From Halosimplex salinum (GTDB taxonomy: Archaea; Halobacteriota; Halobacteria; Halobacteriales; Haloarculaceae): 34,086 nt of DNA. Both the position numbers and the translations under genes were made by a program. Location: contig NZ_QWGG01000019.1 in NCBI RefSeq assembly GCF_003730195.1, forward strand, positions 1 through 34,086. The letters run 5' to 3'. The notes under the pieces are model-generated. The model searched no databases, was not told the origin of the DNA, and worked only from the letters and a program-made list of their open reading frames with translations. This document shows positions 7,073-14,152 of this stretch, piece by piece (position 1 is the first letter of the stretch; every line of letters starts with the position of its first letter).

Positions 7073-9253
7073 CTACCGCTCACCCTCGTACAGATCGACC
7101 GCTCGTTGCGTCAGCGTGTACCTGTTCGAGGTCCGCCGCCACCCGATCGGCGCGTAGTCGTGGTCGCCCTTTTCGACGTTCGCGGCCTCGATTTCCTGCG
7201 CGACCTCGTCGAACAGGTTCATCCGCTCCTCCTCGTCGTCCCCCGCGAAGAGCCGGTCACGAATAGCCTCCATGACCTCCTCCGAATCCAGGTCCGTCGT
7301 GTCGATATCCAGCAGGGCGGCGACGAACTGCCGGACCTCCGCATCGTCCCCAACGTGAGCTAGGAGGCGCTCCATCTCCTCGTCAATGATGGGACCGAGG
7401 TCCTCGTCGTAAAGCCGTTCTTCCGTCCGCTCGTGGAAGATGAATGACCGGCCGCCCTGTGGCTCGTGCTGCTCGACCAGTCCGACTTCGTTCACCAGGT
7501 TGTCGATGTGGTTCCGTGTGGCCGTCGGCACGCTCTCAAGGATCTGCCGCGTCCGAACCTCCGGGTCGGTCCCCGGCAACGCGTCCTGCCCATATAGGTA
7601 GGCCACGACGTCAGCCTGTCCCTCGGCGCTCCGGTTCGTGGGATACTCCTCGTTGATGAAGTTGATGACGGCCGGCTTCCCTGCTGTCCCCCACTTTTCC
7701 TCGTACCGCTCAACCGCGTCTGGGTCGCCACAGACCTCGCAGTCAGGATGCGGGTTCGTGAACCGGTGCATCCCTTCGACCGGTACCCCCAGCATGTTGT
7801 GGGTGAACCGGTTATTGACCACCGCCTCCGGGAAGTGCCGCTGCTTGATAACCTCGCCCGCGAGCAGCACTCCCGCTGTGACTGGGAGGAACGGAACTGG
7901 TACCTCCATATCCGCCCCGCCGAGATCGATGTGACCGCAGTGTAGTCGGAACCAGTCGCTGAACCGTTCCCCTGGCTCCGGCACCGTGATATCGTCGTCG
8001 CCGTCGACGTACGCCGTGACTTGGTCCACCTGCTCTTGGGTGAACGCCGCATTGTCCGTGTTCATCTCGACGAGTGTCTCCGTTTCGAGTCCAATCTGAT
8101 CCGACAACACGGACATCTCCCGCGTCACTCCGTCCTGCCGACCCTGGTGCTTGCACGCCAGGCACTGCCCCTCGCCGAACACCACGCGCAGCACAACGTA
8201 GTCGCCCTGCTGATTCGTCGCCGCATCCAGGACCGTCTCCGGGAAATCCCACTGGATCTGCTTCCGCGCCCGCACCGTGTCCACCGCCGACACCACTAGC
8301 TCCAACGCGTCCGCATCGACTCGGTCAGAAAACTGGATGTACGGCTCGGGATGGGCCTGTACCGAGAACGTCAACGCCGGGTGTGCGTCAACCACGGCTC
8401 GCTTCCCGACCTTAGCCTTCATCGACCCCACATCCCGCCGGTACGCCCAGATATACCTGTTCAGGTTCGACGCCGACACCTCGTCGCTGTCCACCAGCCG
8501 GATGGTCCCCCTTATCGCATCCAACGCGCTCAACGTCTGTACGAGGGCACCACCGCCGGCACCCACGCCGACCACGTTCAGATTGTGGAGGTTTACGACT
8601 CCCGGCAGCTCGGGGTTCGCTGGATCGGCCCGATCGACGGTGTAGTCGTACGTCGAGAACGTTACTGACCCGACCGGGGTCACCCGACCTCGGACGTTCT
8701 CTGCGCCGACAGTCTCGCGGAGCATCGCCTTGAACACTTCGGCCACACCCATGCAGGCAGCCGTATAACTGCCGACTGGGTTCACTTGACCGCTGAACGG
8801 CGTCGCCGTCTCGTCCGTCGTGGCGTGGACAAGCCACCCGTTCGACCCGACCGACACCGTCGCGTCCTCCGCCCCCGCGCCCAGGTGAAGCGTGGCATCG
8901 GCCCCGTCAGGCTCCACTGTCTGCCGGACTGTGACCGGCGAGTCGATGAGCGCAGCGAGGTCCGCGACCGCCTCGCCGACCGTGCCTGCGTCGACGCCCG
9001 GCACGTGGACCCTGCGGTCCGCATCACGCGGGAGTGCCACTGCCACTTCGTCGACGATGGGATGCAGACGCGCAAGCAGGTTGACCGTCGTGAACAGGGC
9101 GTGCTGGCAATTCTCGTTCGCTGGCTCCGCGACGCTGACCGTCACGTGCCGGTCCGCGACCGCGGCGACGGCCCCGTCCGGGTCGCCGTCCATGAGGCAC
9201 GTGACCGCGGTCTCCGTCCGATCCGAGTTCCAGGATGGTGTCTCGCTAGCCAT
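7073..9253 (-). CDS. E1-like ThiF/MoeB-family adenylating enzyme
   Basis: A 726-residue activating enzyme that should adenylate the C-terminus of the ubiquitin-like protein encoded upstream. The Rossmann ATP-binding loop is GVGAGGGALVQTL (G229, G231, G233), followed by VDSDEVSASNLNRY (D255, D257, N263, N265, R266), K279 and the acidic VSAVD (D325), the classic ThiF/MoeB/E1 set. Two CxxC pairs (C364/C367 and C505/C508) match the structural zinc site of the family. The transfer cysteine is not certain; C439 in RLHCGHIDL is a candidate. Residues 1-215 form an extra N-terminal region and about 560-726 contain winged-helix-like segments, so it is longer than MoeB. It starts 3 bases after the JAB gene ends. 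Confidence 0.85.
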   Translation of the reverse strand: MASETPSWNSDRTETAVTCLMDGDPDGAVAAVADRHVTVSVAEPANENCQHALFTTVNLLARLHPIVDEVAVALPRDADRRVHVPGVDAGTVGEAVADLAALIDSPVTVRQTVEPDGADATLHLGAGAEDATVSVGSNGWLVHATTDETATPFSGQVNPVGSYTAACMGVAEVFKAMLRETVGAENVRGRVTPVGSVTFSTYDYTVDRADPANPELPGVVNLHNLNVVGVGAGGGALVQTLSALDAIRGTIRLVDSDEVSASNLNRYIWAYRRDVGSMKAKVGKRAVVDAHPALTFSVQAHPEPYIQFSDRVDADALELVVSAVDTVRARKQIQWDFPETVLDAATNQQGDYVVLRVVFGEGQCLACKHQGRQDGVTREMSVLSDQIGLETETLVEMNTDNAAFTQEQVDQVTAYVDGDDDITVPEPGERFSDWFRLHCGHIDLGGADMEVPVPFLPVTAGVLLAGEVIKQRHFPEAVVNNRFTHNMLGVPVEGMHRFTNPHPDCEVCGDPDAVERYEEKWGTAGKPAVINFINEEYPTNRSAEGQADVVAYLYGQDALPGTDPEVRTRQILESVPTATRNHIDNLVNEVGLVEQHEPQGGRSFIFHERTEERLYDEDLGPIIDEEMERLLAHVGDDAEVRQFVAALLDIDTTDLDSEEVMEAIRDRLFAGDDEEERMNLFDEVAQEIEAANVEKGDHDYAPIGWRRTSNRYTLTQRAVDLYEGER

Positions 9254-9256
9254 GTA

Positions 9257-9886
9257 TTAGACCTCCAAGACAGTCTCCTCGATGACGAACTGGTCCTCGA
9301 TCTCGCCATCGTCCAGCAGCCGCCATCCGTCGTCTGCGGTGTAGACGTACACCCCGCAATCCCGGAGATCGTACACTGGCGTCTCTCCGAAATCCGGGAC
9401 GACGATGGAGACGAAGCCCTCGTGGAAGCTGACGGCCTTCTCCTCGTCCACCGGCGAATGCCGCGCGACCCCGGGATGGGAGTGCACCTGTGCTAGGACA
9501 AGCTGGTCACGGTCCCGGAGTTCCAGGTTGATCTCGGTCATTTTCCGCAACGGCACCTTCACGCCGCCGTGACGCGCGTTCGCAGTCGGGTAGACGCACG
9601 TGGTGATGTACGCCTCACCATCGGTGACCGCACCCGCCCAGAACACGTACGCCTCTGTCCCCTCGGCACCGTGTGCCTCAATGAACCGTTGTGTCTCGCG
9701 GAGCACCGCCGTCGGGACGTAGAATTTCTCGATGGGACCCGAGAGGCCCCGCGTCCGCCGACCGTTCCCGGGAGAGACATACGGCCGCGAGAGCCGCGCC
9801 CGGCCGCCGTCCTCCTCGTCATCGCCGTTCGGCTCCGGCGGGGTCCGTCCGAACCGGTCGCGGAGCCACGCGATAACCCCGGTCAT
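9257..9886 (-). CDS. JAB/JAMM-family metallopeptidase (deubiquitinase-like)
   Basis: A 209-residue protein with the complete JAMM zinc motif: VHSHPG with H135 and H137, then S144 and D147 (H-x-H-P-x6-S-x2-D), plus an upstream glutamate, probably E78. In this superfamily these residues coordinate zinc and hydrolyse isopeptide or C-terminal peptide bonds of ubiquitin-like proteins. Residues 1-50 are low-complexity, charged and probably disordered. The start ATG at 9886 overlaps the E2 stop in an ATGA arrangement, and the E1 gene follows after 3 bases. It likely either trims the modifier precursor or removes it from targets. Confidence 0.85.
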   Translation of the reverse strand: MTGVIAWLRDRFGRTPPEPNGDDEEDGGRARLSRPYVSPGNGRRTRGLSGPIEKFYVPTAVLRETQRFIEAHGAEGTEAYVFWAGAVTDGEAYITTCVYPTANARHGGVKVPLRKMTEINLELRDRDQLVLAQVHSHPGVARHSPVDEEKAVSFHEGFVSIVVPDFGETPVYDLRDCGVYVYTADDGWRLLDDGEIEDQFVIEETVLEV

Positions 9887-10257
9887 GAGCGGATCATCCC
9901 GTGGATCTTGTGCACCATACTCGGGAGGTCGTACTTTTCCGGATCCCAGTCGTCCTCCCGCTCGTCATGGTTGTAGTTGGTGTAGCACTCCCGGGTGCCG
10001 TCGATGCAGATGCCCTTGTCGCTACGGATTCCACGGGCGTGGTCTGGCCACTTCCCGTCGAACTGGTACGACGGGGCCTGCTGCGGGAAGTTGTCGAAGT
10101 TCACCGCCAGGGTGTACTCCGTGCCATCCACCGGCATGTCGACGAACACGTCCATATCGTCGACCTTAACCGCCCACCCGTTCCGCTCGACGAGCGACGT
10201 GGCCTCCAATCGCTCGACCTGATCCGCCATCTTCGTCTTCGAAAGTTCGTCGTCCAT
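9883..10257 (-). CDS. E2-like (UBC-fold) conjugating enzyme
   Basis: A 124-residue protein. The core of the call is KGICIDGTRECYT followed by DDWDPEKYDLPSMV: a cysteine (C84) after a strand, then W-x-P (W104, P106) and a helix. This is the arrangement of the active-site Cys and the WSP motif in eukaryotic E2 enzymes. The preceding VDGTEYTLAVNFDNFPQQAP matches the strand and the P-x-x-P-type loop of the fold (FPQQAPSYQF). C91 is a second candidate. It would receive the modifier from the E1 and pass it to a target. A GGAGGT site stands 10 bases before the ATG, and the gene overlaps the JAB gene by 4 bases. Confidence 0.8.
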   Translation of the reverse strand: MDDELSKTKMADQVERLEATSLVERNGWAVKVDDMDVFVDMPVDGTEYTLAVNFDNFPQQAPSYQFDGKWPDHARGIRSDKGICIDGTRECYTNYNHDEREDDWDPEKYDLPSMVHKIHGMIRS

Positions 10258-10267
10258 GGAACCCGCT

Positions 10268-10273
10268 ACCTCC
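10268..10273 (-). promoter_or_regulatory. Shine-Dalgarno site of the E2 gene
   Basis: GGAGGT on the minus strand, 10 bases before the E2 ATG and directly after the Ubl stop codon. It supports translation of E2 as an internal operon gene. Confidence 0.6.
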
Positions 10274-10277
10274 GGAG

Positions 10278-10535
10278 TTAGATGACCTCGGGTTCGGGTT
10301 CCAGCACGAGCTCTGCACCGTCGTTGATGCCGAGTTCGGTGAGGGTTTTGTTCCCCGGAAGGGGGTCGCCGTCGTGGACGAGCTGGTACTGCTTCGCCTT
10401 CGACGGGTCGATGTCCAGCCGGCCCATGACCGACGTCTTCAGTGCCTGTACTTTCTGGTTTGCCGGGAAGTCGTCCTCGATATCGCCGCTGCTACTGACG
10501 ATGATGAGGTCAACGAGGTTGTCGTTCTCGCTCAT
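10278..10535 (-). CDS. Ubiquitin-like modifier protein (Ubl), first gene of the operon
   Basis: An 85-residue beta-grasp candidate starting MSENDNLVDLIIVSSSGDIE; a GTG-type extension of 13 codons is unlikely because it overlaps the promoter. The layout is that of ubiquitin: a first strand (VDLIIVSSSG), a helix (VQALKTSVMGRLDI), then YQLVHDGDPLPGNKTLTELGINDGAELVL, which parallels the ubiquitin segment with I44-type strand, L-x-D-x-x-I loop and final strand. The tail is LEPEPEVI and has no diglycine, unlike ubiquitin or SAMPs. The E1, E2 and JAB genes follow on the same transcript, so it is the probable modifier, perhaps after C-terminal trimming or through unusual chemistry. Confidence 0.75.
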   Translation of the reverse strand: MSENDNLVDLIIVSSSGDIEDDFPANQKVQALKTSVMGRLDIDPSKAKQYQLVHDGDPLPGNKTLTELGINDGAELVLEPEPEVI

Positions 10536-10569
10536 ATTCGTTTTCCAGTGGACCTGTTGGGCTGGGGGA

Positions 10570-10576
10570 TACATAA
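10570..10576 (-). promoter_or_regulatory. Probable TATA box of the ubiquitin-like operon
   Basis: TTATGTA on the minus strand lies 35-41 bases before the Ubl ATG, which predicts a leader of about 10-15 nt. Confidence 0.4.
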
Positions 10577-10658
10577 TGCTATCCTAAACTACTATCAATC
10601 GGAGTATTACAAACCCTACTTTCGTTCGATAGGAGCTAGCCACCACTCAAAGGAAGCA

Positions 10659-10690
10659 TAATTAAACTTCACCTCCAAAGTGGGAGTGAA
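10659..10690 (+). promoter_or_regulatory. Promoter and candidate operator of the TrmB-type regulator
   Basis: TAATTAAA at 10659-10666 is a good TATA box 28-35 bases before the ATG at 10694. Directly after it, TTCACCTCC (10668-10676) and GGGAGTGAA (10682-10690) form an imperfect inverted repeat with a 5-base spacer that covers the expected transcription start. A repressor bound there would block its own gene, and could influence the divergent Ubl promoter about 100 bases away. Confidence 0.45.
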
Positions 10691-10693
10691 CGG

Positions 10694-11437
10694 ATGCCTC
10701 TGAAGGATGAACTGAAGGACGCCCTCGACTGGAGTCAATATGAGGCCGCAGCGTACGCGGCGCTCGTCAAGGATGGACCGATGGAGGCGAGCGACATCGC
10801 TCTTCGGGCAGACATTCCCGATTCACGCATCTACAGCATCCTCTCGGGACTTGAGGAGAAAGGGTGTGTCCTCAAACAGGGCCGCCGCCCTGCCGAGTAC
10901 GACGCCCAGCATCCTCGGTACGTCATCCAAGACGAACAGGAGCGATTCATCGATGAATCCGACGAGGTTGAAGCGAAGCTTGCGAACGCCTGGGAGACGG
11001 AGCGCGATGACAACGTTGACCACACTGACGACTCTTGGGTCCTCGCCAGCGCGTCAGGGACCGTGAGCGAGATCCGCCGTCTCATCGACGACGCTACCAG
11101 TAGCGTCCGGATCGTCGACACCGACCTCCGCTGGATCAGCCGCCGAAAGGACGTAGATACGCTCCAGGAACTCGCCGCCGACGGCGTTGACATCCAGATC
11201 ATCGGTGCCTCCGAAACCGCGTTGGACAACGTGAAGGACCTCGAAGAAGCAGATCTCCGGTATCATGGCGACCTCGACAAGGCTTATTATATCATCGATG
11301 AGAAACACGTGATTATGCGGATTCACTCCGGCCGAACAGGAATCGTCTTCTCAGAGGAACAGACGGCAAGAATTTTCGGTACGGACTTCGAATCTACATT
11401 AGATCGGACAACAAAGGTGGACACCAATGCTTCGTAG
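10694..11437 (+). CDS. TrmB-family transcriptional regulator
   Basis: A 247-residue protein. Residues 1-75 are a winged helix typical of the family (LDWSQYEAAAYAALVKDGPM, EASDIALRADIPDSRIYSIL, GLEEKGCVLKQ). From about 110 the C-terminal part (RIVDTDLRWISRRKDVDTLQ, GVDIQIIGAS, YYIIDEKHVIMRIHSGRTG) has the PLD-like alpha/beta fold of TrmB regulators, where ligands or partner proteins are usually sensed; the catalytic HxK motif is absent. It is transcribed divergently from the Ubl operon and overlaps the next gene by 11 bases. I infer that it controls itself and probably the Ubl operon. Confidence 0.75.
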   Translation: MPLKDELKDALDWSQYEAAAYAALVKDGPMEASDIALRADIPDSRIYSILSGLEEKGCVLKQGRRPAEYDAQHPRYVIQDEQERFIDESDEVEAKLANAWETERDDNVDHTDDSWVLASASGTVSEIRRLIDDATSSVRIVDTDLRWISRRKDVDTLQELAADGVDIQIIGASETALDNVKDLEEADLRYHGDLDKAYYIIDEKHVIMRIHSGRTGIVFSEEQTARIFGTDFESTLDRTTKVDTNAS

Positions 11438-11900
11438 ACAGCTTCTCCCGCTGGCGCTCATGTACGCACATCACGAGGAGCCGATAGAGGGGCGGACACG
11501 GCTCCAAAAGATGATATTCCTCCTACAGAAGAAGTTCGAAGAGGATGACGGTGGTCTCCCGATTTCGGATAAGTACAATTTCACTGCGTACGATTACGGC
11601 CCGTTCTCACAGCCGCTCTATGCCGATCTCGACGAACTGCGCGGCGAGGACTCGGATAAGAACAAACTCGTCGTTGAACGGTCCGACACCTTCGACCGCG
11701 GCAAGGTCAAATACCGGTACGAACTCACACCTGCGGGAACCACTTTCATCGAGGACGAACTCGCCGACGACGCGAAGTTCCAGGAGATCCTCCGCAGGGC
11801 CGAAGAGATCAAGGAAGAGTTCAACCATCTTTCGCTGAGCCAAGTCATCGAACGCGTTTACTCAGAGTATCCAGAGTACGCCGAGAACAGCGTCCTCTGA
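11427..11900 (+). CDS. YwgA/Panacea (DUF4065)-like protein
   Basis: A 157-residue protein. The N-terminal GRTRLQKMIFLLQKKFEEDD and YNFTAYDYGPFSQPLYADLD match the pattern of YwgA and Panacea-domain proteins (RLQK..YL....., Y....YGP.S..L..DL..L). These are frequently phage- or toxin-antitoxin-associated and in several cases antitoxins. Its ATG lies inside the end of the TrmB-type gene, so the two are translated together. It may act as the sensing or neutralising partner of that regulator or of the divergent Ubl operon. The function is inferred from context; the family match is moderate. Confidence 0.6.
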   Translation: MLRRQLLPLALMYAHHEEPIEGRTRLQKMIFLLQKKFEEDDGGLPISDKYNFTAYDYGPFSQPLYADLDELRGEDSDKNKLVVERSDTFDRGKVKYRYELTPAGTTFIEDELADDAKFQEILRRAEEIKEEFNHLSLSQVIERVYSEYPEYAENSVL

Positions 11901-12001
11901 CGTTAATCTCCTCCTCGATCCCCAGAGAATCGACAGATGTGGAGAGGTTGAATAAAGTCGTTTCAGAACAGTGTGATACAGATGTGCCTGCCTATAATCA
12001 G

Positions 12002-12009
12002 TATTATTT
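12002..12009 (+). promoter_or_regulatory. TATA box of the GHKL ATPase gene
   Basis: TATTATTT stands 24-31 bases before the ATG at 12033, consistent with leaderless transcription. Confidence 0.45.
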
Positions 12010-12032
12010 GACTGTATAACGACCCAATCTGT

Positions 12033-13475
12033 ATGTCAACATCGACACGAGAATTTGACTTGAACATGGAGGAGGTCCTAGAGGCGTGGGGACCAGCAGA
12101 CGCAGCACGCGAAATCATTGCGAACGCCCTAGACGAGGCCGCCCTCACAGACACAGATGATCCAGACATCTATAGCGACGACGGCACGTGGCATATCCGG
12201 GACTATGGACGCGGATTCCGGTACGAGCATCTCACCCAGGCTGAAGACGAAGAGAAACTGAACAACCCTGACAAGGTGATCGGAAAGTTCGGTGTCGGGA
12301 TCAAAGACGCAATTGCGACCTGTCACCGCCACGGAATCGGCATTACGATACATTCTCCCTACAACACGTTCACCGTAAAGGAAGCCCCGAAACACGGATT
12401 CGAAGAAATTGAGACCCTTCACGTTGAGATCCACCCACCAGAGAAAGACATCAAAGGCACAGAAGTCTTACTAGACGGGATCACGGACGAGGATATCGAG
12501 GCGGCAAAGCAGAACTTCATTGATTACACTGACGCAGAACTACTCGAACAGACCCGGTTCGGGGACGTGTACGAAGTTCCGGAAAACGAAGATGCGTCAG
12601 TGTTCGTGAGCGGGCTTCGTGTGGCATCAGAGCCGAACTTCCTGTTTAGCTACAATATTACGAACACGACGAAGAAAATCAACGACGCGCTAAATCGTGA
12701 ACGGTCAAACGTAGGTCGGACAGCGTACTCAACGCGAGTGAAGAAAATCCTGCAAGCCTGTGAGTCAGAGACTGTAGCATCACGATTAGTCGATGACTTG
12801 AACGAGTTTGTAACTGGTGAGACGCACGACGAGTTAGACTGGAAGCCGGTGCAGGTCCATGCGGTCAAGATTCTGAATTCGGAACGGGACGTCGTGGTGG
12901 CGACACATGATGAGCAGAATCGGAGTCAGAACTTGTTCGACAATGCTCGCTCAGACGGCTATGAGATCGTTACTATCCCAGACCGAATCAAGCCGGATAT
13001 CGAGGACACCACTGACGTCAACGGCGACCAAATTCGTGGAGCTGAAGCATATCGTGAAGAATTCAGAGAGTCGTTCAGCTACGAGTTTGTCGAGGAGGAC
13101 GATCTTACGGACGAAGAGTTGGAGATGTGGGAGTTGCGGCATGACGTGTTCTCGTGGGTTGCATTGCCGGATGATGGGTGGGAAGCAAAAGTGTCGGAGT
13201 CGCTGCGGACAACCGATTCATCGAGGATGGTGACCTGCGAACACGAGGATGAGCAGATCATCGTTCACAGAGATCTCTTAGCCTACGACACACAACCGTT
13301 TCTTTGCAGTCTGATAGACATTGTTGCGTTCGCGCATGGAGGCGAACTACTCCACAGAGAGATGCTGGCAGACATCGCTGGAGCTGTCAGTGCCGAATTG
13401 ATCGGAGCGGCTGGACAGGCGGACAAAGATCCTGTGTTCCCCGGGAAACAACTGGAACCAGAACCGAACGAATAG
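12033..13475 (+). CDS. GHKL (Hsp90/MutL/MORC-type) ATPase domain protein
   Basis: A 480-residue protein with all the nucleotide-binding motifs of GHKL ATPases near the N-terminus: N-box AREIIANALDEA (E28, N31, D34), G1 IRDYGRGF (D57, G59, G61), G2 KFGVGIKDA (G84, G87, G89) and G3 KGTEVLL (G142, T143). There is no histidine-kinase phosphoacceptor domain. The layout is closer to stand-alone Hsp90-like or MORC-like ATPases, several of which belong to antiviral systems. Residues 200-480 carry no motif I recognise (FLFSYNITNTTKKINDAL; DIVAFAHGGELLHREMLADI). It is monocistronic with its own TATA box. The substrate is unknown. Confidence 0.75.
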   Translation: MSTSTREFDLNMEEVLEAWGPADAAREIIANALDEAALTDTDDPDIYSDDGTWHIRDYGRGFRYEHLTQAEDEEKLNNPDKVIGKFGVGIKDAIATCHRHGIGITIHSPYNTFTVKEAPKHGFEEIETLHVEIHPPEKDIKGTEVLLDGITDEDIEAAKQNFIDYTDAELLEQTRFGDVYEVPENEDASVFVSGLRVASEPNFLFSYNITNTTKKINDALNRERSNVGRTAYSTRVKKILQACESETVASRLVDDLNEFVTGETHDELDWKPVQVHAVKILNSERDVVVATHDEQNRSQNLFDNARSDGYEIVTIPDRIKPDIEDTTDVNGDQIRGAEAYREEFRESFSYEFVEEDDLTDEELEMWELRHDVFSWVALPDDGWEAKVSESLRTTDSSRMVTCEHEDEQIIVHRDLLAYDTQPFLCSLIDIVAFAHGGELLHREMLADIAGAVSAELIGAAGQADKDPVFPGKQLEPEPNE

Positions 13476-13612
13476 GATCGCTACAGACTCAATCTGATTA
13501 ACTGACACAGTGGGCCTTCCTTGTTGAGCAGTGAGTAACAGCGCTGTTTGGTGGTCGTGATATCCGTAAGTGATGAGCGATTCCGGTGCGGCCCGTGCTA
13601 AAGTCTACTAAA

Positions 13613-13735
13613 ATGACTTTGCTGAAGCACCTCCATGAGTTGACCACATGTTCTAAGCAGGTCTACGAACTCGGTAGGAAGATAGGATCCCCTTTACATC
13701 AACGGTTGAGGGCTTCAACGGAGCAGCCAATCTAA
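13613..13735 (+). CDS. Possible 40-aa ORF or remnant
   Basis: An ATG at 13613 opens a short frame, MTLLKHLHELTTCSKQVYEL, ending in STEQPI. It lies in the 275-base gap between convergent genes. The Leu/His/Arg-rich character resembles the N-terminus of some transposases, but the length is too small to decide. The remaining intergenic sequence around it has no recognised feature. Confidence 0.15.
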   Translation: MTLLKHLHELTTCSKQVYELGRKIGSPLHQRLRASTEQPI

Positions 13736-13750
13736 CCAAAATACTGTTTC

Positions 13751-14116
13751 CTACCCTCGTTCGGCTACAGACAAATACAGTGCGTAGTTATCCGTCAGTT
13801 CTCCCGTATCACGGTCTTCGGTTCGCTGAAGATTGATTTCTAATCGGGTTTCTTCCCCTTCGAACTGCAGGAGCGGTTTGAATAGACTTCCAACTGTCTC
13901 CACAAACTCCGGTGCGCCCGTGACGCGGATATCAGAAATCTCGGTTGCGTATTTACTCCCAGAGAAATCGTTGGGCTTTGCAACTACAGATTCTCGAATT
14001 TCCTGTTCAGTGGCTTCGTCGAGGCCATTTAACCATTCGGTTGCATGTCGTTTCACAACGTACCCAGAGTCCGTCGTGGGAAGTTGCTCTAACTGAGTCA
14101 CACCACTGAATTGCAC
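13751..14116 (-). CDS. Hypothetical protein, 121 aa, downstream of the helicase
   Basis: GTG start at 14116, 36 bases after the helicase stop, so probably the last gene of the methylase-helicase transcript. It is a small mixed alpha/beta protein: a helical part ATEQEIRESVVAKPNDFSG, then strands in EISDIRVTGAPEF and LEINLQRTEDRDTGEL. No Cys/His cluster, membrane segment or nucleotide motif is visible. I do not recognise it; position suggests an accessory subunit. Confidence 0.5.
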   Translation of the reverse strand: MQFSGVTQLEQLPTTDSGYVVKRHATEWLNGLDEATEQEIRESVVAKPNDFSGSKYATEISDIRVTGAPEFVETVGSLFKPLLQFEGEETRLEINLQRTEDRDTGELTDNYALYLSVAERG

Positions 14117-14152
14117 GTGATGGTATTTGAACTTCAGCGCCTACCGGACTAC

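Noticed and set aside
6650-7363. Open plus-strand frame of 237 codons across the helical-repeat and E1 genes
   Set aside because: It spans the junction of well-supported minus-strand genes and has no family features.
7073-10535. PRTRC plasmid cassette as the identity of the Ubl operon
   Set aside because: PRTRC cassettes include a ParB-related gene; none is present here, and the gene set and order fit the E1-E2-JAB-Ubl type better.
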